Below, piece after piece: positions 37,334 through 45,858 of a stretch of 64,000 nucleotides of DNA. Position numbers and translations under genes: made by a program. Under the pieces are notes generated by a model that was given only the letters and a program-made list of their open reading frames with translations, did not search any database and was not told where the DNA came from. The stretch lies in the NCBI GenBank assembly GCA_030692765.1, contig JAUYUB010000006.1, positions 1 through 64,000 on the forward strand. The letters run 5' to 3'. How positions within the stretch are numbered: position 1 is the first letter of the stretch; every line of letters begins with the position of its first letter. This DNA is from Sulfuricurvum sp. (GTDB taxonomy: Bacteria > Campylobacterota > Campylobacteria > Campylobacterales > Sulfurimonadaceae).

Positions 37334-39031
37334 ATGGAAAAAATTCTTTTGTTGGCTGCTGCAGCTATTTTATCTGCACAAACATATACTCTTAAACCAA
37401 TCAATATCACGGATAATCAAAATACTATTTTGTCAGATACTCACGAGGTACTTAAGGCTAAAGTTCAACTGCAAGAAAGTGCCCCAGGTCTTTATAATCC
37501 AATCATAAATGGTCTTCAGGGGGATAAAGTCAGTATAACGATTGATGGCTTGCGTTTTAGTAATGCTATTTGGCGTTCGGGTCCCAATCAGTACTTTTCA
37601 TGGATTCCCCAAGAATTTGTTTTAAATAACGAAATACTGCCAACTTCCGATGCCATAGGATCAACCATTAACGCCCAATTGGGGATTTCTGAGAATAGTG
37701 TCTCATATAACTTTGATCAATATAATACGGGCAATACAGCTCTTGTAAAAATGGATTACGGTGAAGTAAAAGCGGGCCTAAAATATCAGAACACTGGGAA
37801 TTACAATGCCATAGAGCAAAGTGATTATAATCAGAATGCGATCTATCTTGAACACTCAGCTAAAAATCACTCTTCAAAACTGCTTTACAGTGTAAGTAAA
37901 GATATTGACAGACCTGATAAGCTCATTAAAAAGGTACCTTACACCTGGGATATTCAAGAGTACTTTTTACTCAAGCACAACTACTCTGTTAGCGATTCGG
38001 ACTCTCTTGAGATGAGTTTTCAAAGATTTAATGAAAAAATTGACGATAATGGTGAAAAATATAACTCCAATAACAATATGTACGGTCTTAAATATAACCA
38101 TATTTTCACAGATGAGCTGAATTTAATTTTTTCTAATTATTACGAAGATATGTCCCATAAAGAAAGCGATTATAGTTATAACACATTAAGTACGGGTTTT
38201 GAATACCGGCATGGCTTTGAGGATTTCTCGGTATATTCCCGCTATATATTAGCCAATGCCAATGCCCACTGGGATAATAATAAACGTGATTTTTTAAGTA
38301 ATGCACTCAGTCTTGAACTCTATGAGGACATTTGGTACACACGTTATGATTATGGGTATAAATTTCCTTCAATTCAAACTATAGCATATCCAGAAACAAC
38401 CGGAAAAGGGTATGACCTTCCAAACACTCATCTTGAACAAGAAATAAGCCATACCTTCACACTCGGTACTAGAGATTACTACTCTACAAATGTCTCTTAT
38501 GACCTTTCGATTTACTATCTTTATATGGAAAACCTCATCGATAGAATACGCCTAGATTATCAGATTGCCGGGGAAGATGTTTATCAAATAAAAAATGTTG
38601 ACAATGGATTTACATACGGTGCTAATATCGAAACAAATTTTCAGTTTTTTGATGTAAAAAATTATTTTTCATTGCAGTATGCTAACGGAAAGACAAGTAA
38701 AGACTACATTTCAAAACTAACCCCCTTAAAGCTTTTTTATAAAACAGAATATAAAGATTTATATCTCAAATGGGAGTATGCGCCAAAAAGCTATCAACTT
38801 GCAAAAAGTGATCTGGCGGATGTTCGTATTGAAGATCCTCGATACAATCAGTATCATAACGTCGGCTACAATCTTTTTAGTCTTGGCATGAAGCACACTA
38901 TTAATCGCTCTAATAGCATTACGGTTAATTTTAACAATATCTTTAACAATAATGGAAGAGTATTGGGATCCTCAATTGATGTACCAGAGCAAAGTTTTAG
39001 TGTAAAATATAAATACTCACTGGCAATTTAA
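37334..39031 (+). CDS. Second, smaller TonB-dependent receptor-like outer-membrane protein
   Basis: A 565-residue protein: short signal peptide (MEKILLLAAAAILSAQ), a reduced plug (LYNPIINGLQGDKVSITIDGLRF, then an IGSTINAQLG-like loop), and a barrel rich in YxxF/YxY strands ending VKYKYSLAI. Clearly smaller than the usual 650-800 residues, with fewer extracellular loop insertions. It starts 20 nt after the phoD-like stop, so the two are probably co-expressed. It may be specialised for the product of the neighbouring phosphatase. Confidence 0.75.
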   Translation: MEKILLLAAAAILSAQTYTLKPINITDNQNTILSDTHEVLKAKVQLQESAPGLYNPIINGLQGDKVSITIDGLRFSNAIWRSGPNQYFSWIPQEFVLNNEILPTSDAIGSTINAQLGISENSVSYNFDQYNTGNTALVKMDYGEVKAGLKYQNTGNYNAIEQSDYNQNAIYLEHSAKNHSSKLLYSVSKDIDRPDKLIKKVPYTWDIQEYFLLKHNYSVSDSDSLEMSFQRFNEKIDDNGEKYNSNNNMYGLKYNHIFTDELNLIFSNYYEDMSHKESDYSYNTLSTGFEYRHGFEDFSVYSRYILANANAHWDNNKRDFLSNALSLELYEDIWYTRYDYGYKFPSIQTIAYPETTGKGYDLPNTHLEQEISHTFTLGTRDYYSTNVSYDLSIYYLYMENLIDRIRLDYQIAGEDVYQIKNVDNGFTYGANIETNFQFFDVKNYFSLQYANGKTSKDYISKLTPLKLFYKTEYKDLYLKWEYAPKSYQLAKSDLADVRIEDPRYNQYHNVGYNLFSLGMKHTINRSNSITVNFNNIFNNNGRVLGSSIDVPEQSFSVKYKYSLAI

Positions 39032-39051
39032 TCGACTTGATTTGGTACATA

Positions 39052-39085
39052 CTGTAATGGTTAGGTAATTTCAAATCGTTACTAT
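39052..39085 (+). promoter_or_regulatory. Putative Pho box and promoter for the phoX-like gene
   Basis: CTGTAAT (39052-39058) and AGGTAAT (39063-39069) lie 11 bp apart. The 18-bp unit ends 10 bp before TACTAT (39080-39085), a -10-like hexamer. It is the same layout as upstream of the first receptor and of the propeller-phosphoesterase gene. Confidence 0.65.
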
Positions 39086-39118
39086 TTCCCATGATAAAGC
39101 AATCAAAGGAAAACCAAA

Positions 39119-41257
39119 ATGCTTAAAAAAGAGCTTGATCTCGGATACGATGAGTGCAACACCTCAAGCAACGAAAGTTTTGAAAACGTATTGGCTGATC
39201 GTCTCAGCCGGCGAGATGTAATGAAAATTGGAGCCTGTTTCATTGGGGCTTCACTTTTCGGTTCCTTTGGGGCGCAACTCAATGCCGATGATTCATCTAC
39301 CTCCACTTCAGTTCCTGCTGCAGCGGTATTACTAGGTTTTAATGCCGTACCAAAAAGTCTTGCGGATACGGTAAGTGTTCCAGCAGGATATACTTCTAAA
39401 GTGATTTTTGCTACCGGTGATCCAATCAAGATGGGAGTAAGTACCTATAAAAATAATGGTACTGATAGTCGAGATTTTGAGAATCGTAGTGGTGATTATC
39501 ATGACGGTATGATCTATTTTGGTCTCAAAAATGATAACAGCGGATACGATGCGACCAACTCAAAAAATGGCCTTTTATGTATGAATCATGAATACATCAA
39601 CCAAAATTATATCCACACCACAGCAGAAGTTGCAGCTATCGATAAGACAGCACGTGTTACAGCGCAAGTTGACAAAGAGATCGCATTGCATGGTGTTACA
39701 ATCGTTAAGGTAACGGATAGCGGCTCAGGATTTGGTATTGACAAATCATCAAGCTACAATCGACGTATTACTGGTGATACCCCAATAGCTCTCAATGGCC
39801 CTGCACGTGGAAACGTGCTACTACAAACATCCTATTCAACCAACGGGACCATGACACGCGGTACACTTAACAACTGTGCCGTGGGTTCAACACCATGGGG
39901 AACGTTCCTTACATGTGAAGAGAACTGGTCGGGCTATTTTAAAGGTGATACTCGAACCGGAAAAGAAGCAATTGCGATGAGCCGCTACGGTATCAAAAGC
40001 ACCAGCCACTTTGGATGGGAAAGTGTATATCCACAATTTAGCGCAAGTATTACCGGTGCTGATGCAACCGCTGATTACCGTAATGTTGCTAATACACAAG
40101 GATATGTCGTTGAAATCGATCCATTCAGTCCAACATCTACTTCGATTAAACGCACTGCAATGGGACGTTTTGCGCACGAAACAGCCTCTTTGGGTAAATT
40201 AACGGTTGGGAAACCAGTGGTATTTTATATGGGCGATGATGCTAAAGGTGAATACATCTATAAATTTGTATCGAATCAGAACTGGGATGCAGCAGATGCA
40301 AACGGTGGGTTGAGCGCAGGGAATAAATATCTCGATGCAGGGACACTATACGCCGCAAAATTTAATGCTGATGGTACAGGGCAATGGCTAAAACTTGCTA
40401 TTACTGAACCCGCAATCTCAACATATACTACTTATCCATTTGTTGATGCGGCTGATGTAGCGGTTCATACTCGTATTGCTGCCGATGTAGTCGGTGCGAC
40501 TAAAATGGACCGTCCAGAATGGTGTGACGTTCACCCAACAACCGGTGAAGTATACATGACGCTTACTAATAACTCTGACCGTGGCAAAAGTGGTAAATAT
40601 GGACCTGACGCAGCTAATCCACGTTATTATACAGATACCTGCGAAACAACGGCAACAAACAAAGGAAATGTCAACGGACACATCATCCGCTGGAAAGAGA
40701 CAGGGGAGGAAGGAACGGCTACAACCTTTATGTGGGATATCTATCTCTTCGGTGCACAATCAGATGCCAATGGTACCAATATTAATATCTCAGGTCTAAC
40801 CGATGATAATGATTTCTCTTGTCCTGATGGATTATGCTTTAGCGAAGTGACCAAAGGGTTGATGTGGATTCAAACGGATGATGGAGCCTATACTGATGTA
40901 ACGAACTGTATGATGCTCGCAGCTGTTCCTGGAAATGTTGGAGATGGAGCTGGCTATAGTGTAGCCAATACGGCAGTTCCGACTAATGGAAATGCGGATC
41001 AGACCATTGCAACTTTTGTCGGTAAAGATGCTACGGCTTCAACGCTTAAACGCTTCCTTGTTGGACCAAAAAATTGTGAGCTTACTGGAATAGCAGAAAC
41101 ACCGGATGGTAAAACTATCTTCGTAAATATTCAACATCCAGGAGAAGAGGGGACTGCTTCAACTTTAACCAGTAACTGGCCTGATGGTGGAACATCACGT
41201 CCACGTTCTGCTACTGTGGTTATCACTAAAAATGACGGCGGGATCGTAGGCTATTAA
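39119..41257 (+). CDS. phoX: PhoX-family phosphatase (DUF839), Tat-exported
   Basis: A 712-residue PhoX-type alkaline phosphatase. The N terminus carries a long n-region and a Tat motif (LSRRDVMKIGACFIGASLFGSFG, about residues 35-55 as a region). The PhoX pattern of NHEYIN-like CMNHEYIN, GRFAHETA, TCEENWSGYF and the ending FVNIQHPGEEG is present. PhoX needs calcium and iron and hydrolyses phosphomonoesters; Tat export fits a pre-loaded metal cofactor. A Pho-box-like promoter lies directly upstream. Confidence 0.88.
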   Translation: MLKKELDLGYDECNTSSNESFENVLADRLSRRDVMKIGACFIGASLFGSFGAQLNADDSSTSTSVPAAAVLLGFNAVPKSLADTVSVPAGYTSKVIFATGDPIKMGVSTYKNNGTDSRDFENRSGDYHDGMIYFGLKNDNSGYDATNSKNGLLCMNHEYINQNYIHTTAEVAAIDKTARVTAQVDKEIALHGVTIVKVTDSGSGFGIDKSSSYNRRITGDTPIALNGPARGNVLLQTSYSTNGTMTRGTLNNCAVGSTPWGTFLTCEENWSGYFKGDTRTGKEAIAMSRYGIKSTSHFGWESVYPQFSASITGADATADYRNVANTQGYVVEIDPFSPTSTSIKRTAMGRFAHETASLGKLTVGKPVVFYMGDDAKGEYIYKFVSNQNWDAADANGGLSAGNKYLDAGTLYAAKFNADGTGQWLKLAITEPAISTYTTYPFVDAADVAVHTRIAADVVGATKMDRPEWCDVHPTTGEVYMTLTNNSDRGKSGKYGPDAANPRYYTDTCETTATNKGNVNGHIIRWKETGEEGTATTFMWDIYLFGAQSDANGTNINISGLTDDNDFSCPDGLCFSEVTKGLMWIQTDDGAYTDVTNCMMLAAVPGNVGDGAGYSVANTAVPTNGNADQTIATFVGKDATASTLKRFLVGPKNCELTGIAETPDGKTIFVNIQHPGEEGTASTLTSNWPDGGTSRPRSATVVITKNDGGIVGY

Positions 41258-41344
41258 TAAGCAGCAGACAAAAAGTTAGAGCTTAGTCACTCTTACTTAC
41301 ATTCCTGCTTCCAAATTCAAATCTTCTTTACCGCCTGCCCTAGT

Positions 41345-41400
41345 TTGTAACTGTTTTGTAATATTATCGTATCACTTTGGTAATTATAGTAAGGGATAAT
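41345..41400 (+). promoter_or_regulatory. Putative Pho box array and promoter for the propeller-phosphoesterase gene
   Basis: Four units with the conserved G at 41347, 41358, 41369 and 41380 (TTGTAAC, TTGTAAT, TCGTATC, TGGTAAT) recur every 11 bp. The last ends at 41384, exactly 10 bp before GATAAT (41395-41400), a strong -10. This is the clearest of the three arrays in the island. Confidence 0.75.
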
Positions 41401-41419
41401 ACTGTACAAGGGGTCAATT

Positions 41420-44119
41420 ATGAAAATCTTTTTACTATTATTTATCACTTTTCGTTTATTTGCTTTAGAGTCTTTACCAACAGGTTTCAATATCACGCCC
41501 AAAGCTTCTCAAAGCGCAGATTTTAGAGTTTTTAATCCAGATTTAATACACAGACCAAATTATTTGGCAGGTCAAGCAGTTAGTATTAAACTTTCTCCTG
41601 ATAAAAAAACCTTACTAATCTTAACAAGCGGATTCAACAGAACACATAACAGTGATGGTACTTTAGATATAAATGCATCCAATGAGTATGTATTTATATA
41701 TGATGTATCCAAACAAGTGCCTATAAAAAAACAAGTTATTCAGTTGGCAAATACTTTTTATGGAATTGCATGGGCACCAAAACAAGATGCTTTTTATGTC
41801 TCCGGTGGAGTTGACGATAAGATTTACCATTTTAGCATGCATGGTGGTCAATATCAAAAAACCGCTGAGATAGCTTTGCAACACAAAGTAGGACTAGGTA
41901 TAGATGTAAAACCTATGGCGAGTGAAATTGCGATTAGCTCTGATGGCTCTTTATTGGCAGTATCAAATATGGAAAATGATTCCATTACTTTAATAGATAA
42001 AAGTAAATTTAAAATACTTGACGAAATTGATTTAAGACCCGGTAAAAATAACTCTAGATTGCATGGTGTAGCTGGCGGAGAATTTCCATTTGGAGTTGTA
42101 TTTGCAGATAAAAAAATATATGTAGCAAGCATGCGAGATTATGAGTTAATAGTATTAACCTATAAAGACAATAAATTAAAAATAAATAAACGTATTAAAG
42201 TTGGAAGTCAGCCTACGCGAATTTTATTTGATAAAAAGCATCATGAACTTTATGTTGCAAATAGCAGAAGTGACAGTATCAGTATTATAGATACTAAAAA
42301 CGACACTGTAAAAGGAAGTTTTTTCACAACTGCTCCTACAAATATCTTTAATAAATACCACTTAAAAGGTGGCAATCCAAATGCTATGAGATTAAAAGAT
42401 GATGTATTGTATGTGAGCAACGGAGGTCTAAATGCTATCTCCCTCGTTAATATAATACATCAAAAAGATACGACTACTGGAGAAGTTATTGGGCTTTTGC
42501 CAACTGGATGGTATCCAAATGATTTAGAAATAAAAGATAATTATCTCTATATAGTAAATGGAAAAGGTTTATCAGGCAGTAATATTGGAAATTGCAGAAA
42601 TAATGTATCAACAGATGCTAACGCATCCTTCGAGTGTGCTAGCCATAATCTTCATACTTTAAAGACTAAAAAAGCAGGATTTTTGACTATGAAAATTCCA
42701 GATCGAGAGGAATTAAAAAAGTTAACATTCCAAGTTGCTAAAAACAACAATTTTTTTCAGCAAAATGAAAAAGATGAGATGATGAAATTTTTGCAAAATA
42801 AGATTAAACATGTTGTATATGTTGTAAAAGAAAACAGAACATATGATCAAATTTTAGGTGATTTAGAACATGGAAACGGAGATGCTAATTTAACGCTTTT
42901 TCCTAAAACAATAACACCTAATCATCATAAACTCGCAAAAGAGTTTGTTACTTTAGATAATTTTTTAGACAGCGGGACTGCAAGTAATGATGGCTGGGTT
43001 TGGAGTACATCAGGGCATACAACAGAGTATACTGAAAAAAATATTGCAATTAACTACGCACATCGTGGTCTGAGTTATGATAACGAGGGACAAAACAGAA
43101 ATATTCCTTTAGCTCATGCTGATATTAAAGAGCGACAAACATTTGATTCTAGAGTACCTGATGATGATGATCTTTTACCAGGTACCAGAGATGTGGCATC
43201 TGTAGACGGTGATGATGATGCACCGGCTGAGGGTTATTTGTGGGATAAAGCTTTGAAAGCTGGTCTTGAAGTCAGAAATTATGGGTTCTATTGTGATGAA
43301 GAACGTTATTTTTTAGATAAAAATGACTCCGCATATGTAGTGCCTTCCGAATATCCGTTTGAAAATAAATTAGTGCAATCGTATCCTAATAAAAAAGCTT
43401 TGCTAGGTATTACTGATCCCTATTTTCATGCCTATGATCCTGGATATCCTGATTTTTGGAGATATAAAGAGTTTAAAAGAGAATTTAATGAGTATGTAAA
43501 GAATCAACGTCTTCCAAATTTACTTTTGGTCCGATTACCAAATGATCATTTTGGTTTATTCAAAACAGCTTTAGCAGAGGTAAATACTCCTTTAAAGCAG
43601 ATGGCGGACAATGATTATGCTTTAGGTCTATTAGTTCAGGATATCGCGAACAGCCCTTTTAAAGATTCAACACTTATTTTTGTAATAGAAGATGATGCTC
43701 AAGATGGTGCTGACCATGTAAATTCACATAGAAGTATTTGTTTGGTCGCTGGTCCTTATGTGAAAAAAAATGTTGTTATTTCTAAGCGTTACACTACGGT
43801 AAATGTTTTAAAAACAATAGAAGATATTTTAAATATTGAACCCATGGGACTTAATGATGCGTTGAGTGAAAGTATGAGTGACCTTTTTGATCAAAATGCA
43901 ACAGAATTTGTCTATAAGGCTGTCGTTCCAAATATTCTATACAAAACAGAATTGAAATTGCCAAAAGTTTCAATACCACATAATCTTGATGAAATAAAAG
44001 TTGATCACGATAGTGCGTATTGGGATAGAGCTATGGATGGTCAAAACTTTGAAAGTGAAGATAACCTTGATAGCGTAAAGTTTAACAAAGCTCTTTGGAA
44101 AGGACTAAAGAATGAATAG
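41420..44119 (+). CDS. Beta-propeller/phosphoesterase fusion protein
   Basis: An 899-residue secreted protein. Signal peptide at 1-15. Residues ~50-420 are a YVTN/YncE-like beta-propeller (repeated IDTKNDTVKG and LYVANSRSDSISI-type blades). Residues ~460-800 are a phosphoesterase of the AcpA/PLC family (ENRTYDQILGDL, the DSGTASNDGW region, and DDAQDGADHVNSHRS with metal-ligand Asp and His). It probably hydrolyses phosphoesters in the periplasm or at the outer membrane. Codon wobble is visibly AT-richer than in the neighbouring housekeeping genes. Pho-box promoter upstream. Confidence 0.8.
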   Translation: MKIFLLLFITFRLFALESLPTGFNITPKASQSADFRVFNPDLIHRPNYLAGQAVSIKLSPDKKTLLILTSGFNRTHNSDGTLDINASNEYVFIYDVSKQVPIKKQVIQLANTFYGIAWAPKQDAFYVSGGVDDKIYHFSMHGGQYQKTAEIALQHKVGLGIDVKPMASEIAISSDGSLLAVSNMENDSITLIDKSKFKILDEIDLRPGKNNSRLHGVAGGEFPFGVVFADKKIYVASMRDYELIVLTYKDNKLKINKRIKVGSQPTRILFDKKHHELYVANSRSDSISIIDTKNDTVKGSFFTTAPTNIFNKYHLKGGNPNAMRLKDDVLYVSNGGLNAISLVNIIHQKDTTTGEVIGLLPTGWYPNDLEIKDNYLYIVNGKGLSGSNIGNCRNNVSTDANASFECASHNLHTLKTKKAGFLTMKIPDREELKKLTFQVAKNNNFFQQNEKDEMMKFLQNKIKHVVYVVKENRTYDQILGDLEHGNGDANLTLFPKTITPNHHKLAKEFVTLDNFLDSGTASNDGWVWSTSGHTTEYTEKNIAINYAHRGLSYDNEGQNRNIPLAHADIKERQTFDSRVPDDDDLLPGTRDVASVDGDDDAPAEGYLWDKALKAGLEVRNYGFYCDEERYFLDKNDSAYVVPSEYPFENKLVQSYPNKKALLGITDPYFHAYDPGYPDFWRYKEFKREFNEYVKNQRLPNLLLVRLPNDHFGLFKTALAEVNTPLKQMADNDYALGLLVQDIANSPFKDSTLIFVIEDDAQDGADHVNSHRSICLVAGPYVKKNVVISKRYTTVNVLKTIEDILNIEPMGLNDALSESMSDLFDQNATEFVYKAVVPNILYKTELKLPKVSIPHNLDEIKVDHDSAYWDRAMDGQNFESEDNLDSVKFNKALWKGLKNE

Positions 44120-44181
44120 TTTTTAAAAGTTAATTCGGATGAGTTACGTCGGTATCAAAACAACATTTAAAAGGAAACATC

Positions 44182-44607
44182 ATGGAACAGTATAAAGATT
44201 TTTTGGACATAGCCATCTTCGCAATTTTGGGGATGATGAGCATTATCACCATTGGGGTTGGGATCGAGAGAACCCTATTTTATAAGAGCGTAGCAGTGGA
44301 AGAGTATACCCACCAAAAAGAGTTGGAATTAGCGTTAGGAAATAACCTTACCATTATCTCTACCATTGCCTCTAATGCACCCTATATTGGATTATTAGGG
44401 ACGGTTTTTGGGATTATTCTCACCTTTTACACCATTGGAAGCAATGGGATGGCAGACAGTAATGCCATTATGATGGGATTAGCCTTGGCGCTTAAAGCGA
44501 CTGCATTTGGATTGGTCGTCGCTATCCCTGCTATTGTCTTTCATAACTATTTGGTGCGTAAAATGGAGGTGTTGATGATGCAGTTGGAGATACATCATGG
44601 CAATTAA
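44182..44607 (+). CDS. exbB: ExbB-family TonB-system proton channel protein
   Basis: A 141-residue three-membrane-segment protein (about 12-32, 62-82 and 103-125). The family motif APYIGLLGTVFGIILTFYTIG and the later LALALKATAFGLVVAIPA are present. With ExbD it uses the proton gradient to energise TonB. It has AAAAGGA before the ATG and overlaps exbD by 11 bp. The position right after the receptor/phosphatase genes suggests a private set for this island. Confidence 0.9.
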   Translation: MEQYKDFLDIAIFAILGMMSIITIGVGIERTLFYKSVAVEEYTHQKELELALGNNLTIISTIASNAPYIGLLGTVFGIILTFYTIGSNGMADSNAIMMGLALALKATAFGLVVAIPAIVFHNYLVRKMEVLMMQLEIHHGN

Positions 44608-44974
44608 AAAAATCGAAGCGATCAATGTTATCCCCTTTATCGACATCATGTTGGTGTTGTTGGCGATTGTGTTGACCACGGCGACGTTTATTGCCAAAGG
44701 GTCGATCAAAGTCGATTTGCCCAATGCCTCAGCTCTCGCCGCAAAAGTAGACAAACCGCGTGAGATCACCATCACAGCGGATAAAAAGCTCTATCTTGAT
44801 GGGAAAATGACTGATACGAGCTCTCTCGTGGCACAGTTGGGGAAAACGCCCAAAGAGACGACCATTATTATCAATGGCGATGCTAAAGTTGAGTATAACT
44901 ATTTTGTTACGACCATCGATACTCTCACACAAGCGGGGTATGTCCACCTCTCTCTTACCACGAAGCGAAACTAA
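44597..44974 (+). CDS. exbD: ExbD-family TonB-system protein
   Basis: A 125-residue protein with one N-terminal membrane helix (about 11-30) carrying the essential Asp (VIPFIDIMLVLLAIVL) and a periplasmic domain. It forms the stator with ExbB. It overlaps exbB and is followed 3 nt later by tonB. Confidence 0.92.
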   Translation: MAIKKIEAINVIPFIDIMLVLLAIVLTTATFIAKGSIKVDLPNASALAAKVDKPREITITADKKLYLDGKMTDTSSLVAQLGKTPKETTIIINGDAKVEYNYFVTTIDTLTQAGYVHLSLTTKRN

Positions 44975-44977
44975 ACG

Positions 44978-45649
44978 ATGCTTAAAAAAAGTCTTGCCCT
45001 CTCTGCAGTGTTGCATCTCATGGTAGTAATAGCAGTTGTTTTTAGGATGGATTCCACTCCACCTCTCCTAAAATCTAAACCCGTTGTGGTGACGATGGCG
45101 GCATTACCTCAACCACCTCAACCACCTCAACTTCCTCAAAAAGTGACACCCTCTAAACCACCCCCTCCACAAGCGGTGATGCCCCAAAAAGTTTCCACAC
45201 CAACACCGATGGTAGCACCGGTTGCGACCAAGCCAGCTTTGGTTAAAGAAGAAACTCGCTCTCCCATCACCCCCACGCCTGTGGAAACACCTGTTGCTAA
45301 ACCCATCGAGACAATTTCTCCTCCAGCCCCAAAAAAACAGGCTCAAGCGGATACGTCGTCAATCAAAAACCAGTATTTAGGGTATCTGGTTCAAACCATT
45401 CAAGCACATAAAGCTTATCCGAATAAAGCAAAACGCTTGGGGCAGACGGGAACTGTTGAAGTAACTTTTACAGTTATGGCAGATGGAACAATTGCTAATA
45501 TAAGAGTCAAACAGACCTCTAGTTTTGGACTGTTGGATAAAGCGGCAGCAGATATTTTTACTTTGCTTGCAAAAGTACGCCCGATTCCAAAAGAACTAGG
45601 AAAAGAGAGTTGGGAGTTTACATTACCGATCAATTATCAGCTAACTTAA
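44978..45649 (+). CDS. tonB: TonB energy transducer
   Basis: A 223-residue protein: N-terminal membrane anchor (about 8-25), a Pro-rich spacer (about 38-125, dominated by PPQ, PPP and KP pairs) that spans the periplasm, and a C-terminal TonB domain (about 135-223: AHKAYPNKAKRLGQTGTVEVTFTVMADG, with the late strand WEFTLPINYQLT). It contacts the TonB boxes of receptors and completes the exbB-exbD-tonB set of this island. Confidence 0.9.
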   Translation: MLKKSLALSAVLHLMVVIAVVFRMDSTPPLLKSKPVVVTMAALPQPPQPPQLPQKVTPSKPPPPQAVMPQKVSTPTPMVAPVATKPALVKEETRSPITPTPVETPVAKPIETISPPAPKKQAQADTSSIKNQYLGYLVQTIQAHKAYPNKAKRLGQTGTVEVTFTVMADGTIANIRVKQTSSFGLLDKAAADIFTLLAKVRPIPKELGKESWEFTLPINYQLT

Positions 45650-45754
45650 TAAACAAAGAAGTAACCGATTAAGTACAACTTCGCTATATCTATCTAATCT
45701 GTGGACCAATAAATGCTTTAAATTATCAATGAAGTAATTCAAGATACAGGAAGT

Positions 45755-45853
45755 ATGAATATGAATACAATGGATATGATAATGTTAATTATTGCTGGGA
45801 TGGGATTGTTCTTTGCAGTAAATGCCAATAGACCAAGAGGAAGTAAATCCTAG
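45755..45853 (+). CDS. Small putative membrane protein (32 aa)
   Basis: A 32-residue frame, MNMNTMDMIMLIIAGMGLFFAVNANRPRGSKS in content, with an AGGAAG ribosome-binding site 4-5 nt upstream. One hydrophobic helix (about residues 7-23) is followed by a basic tail. It ends 5 bp before the end of the convergent metallophosphoesterase gene. Small single-helix proteins of this kind are often missed in annotation. It is unrecognised, and the TonB genes upstream are its only same-strand neighbours. Confidence 0.5.
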   Translation: MNMNTMDMIMLIIAGMGLFFAVNANRPRGSKS

Positions 45854-45858
45854 CATTA

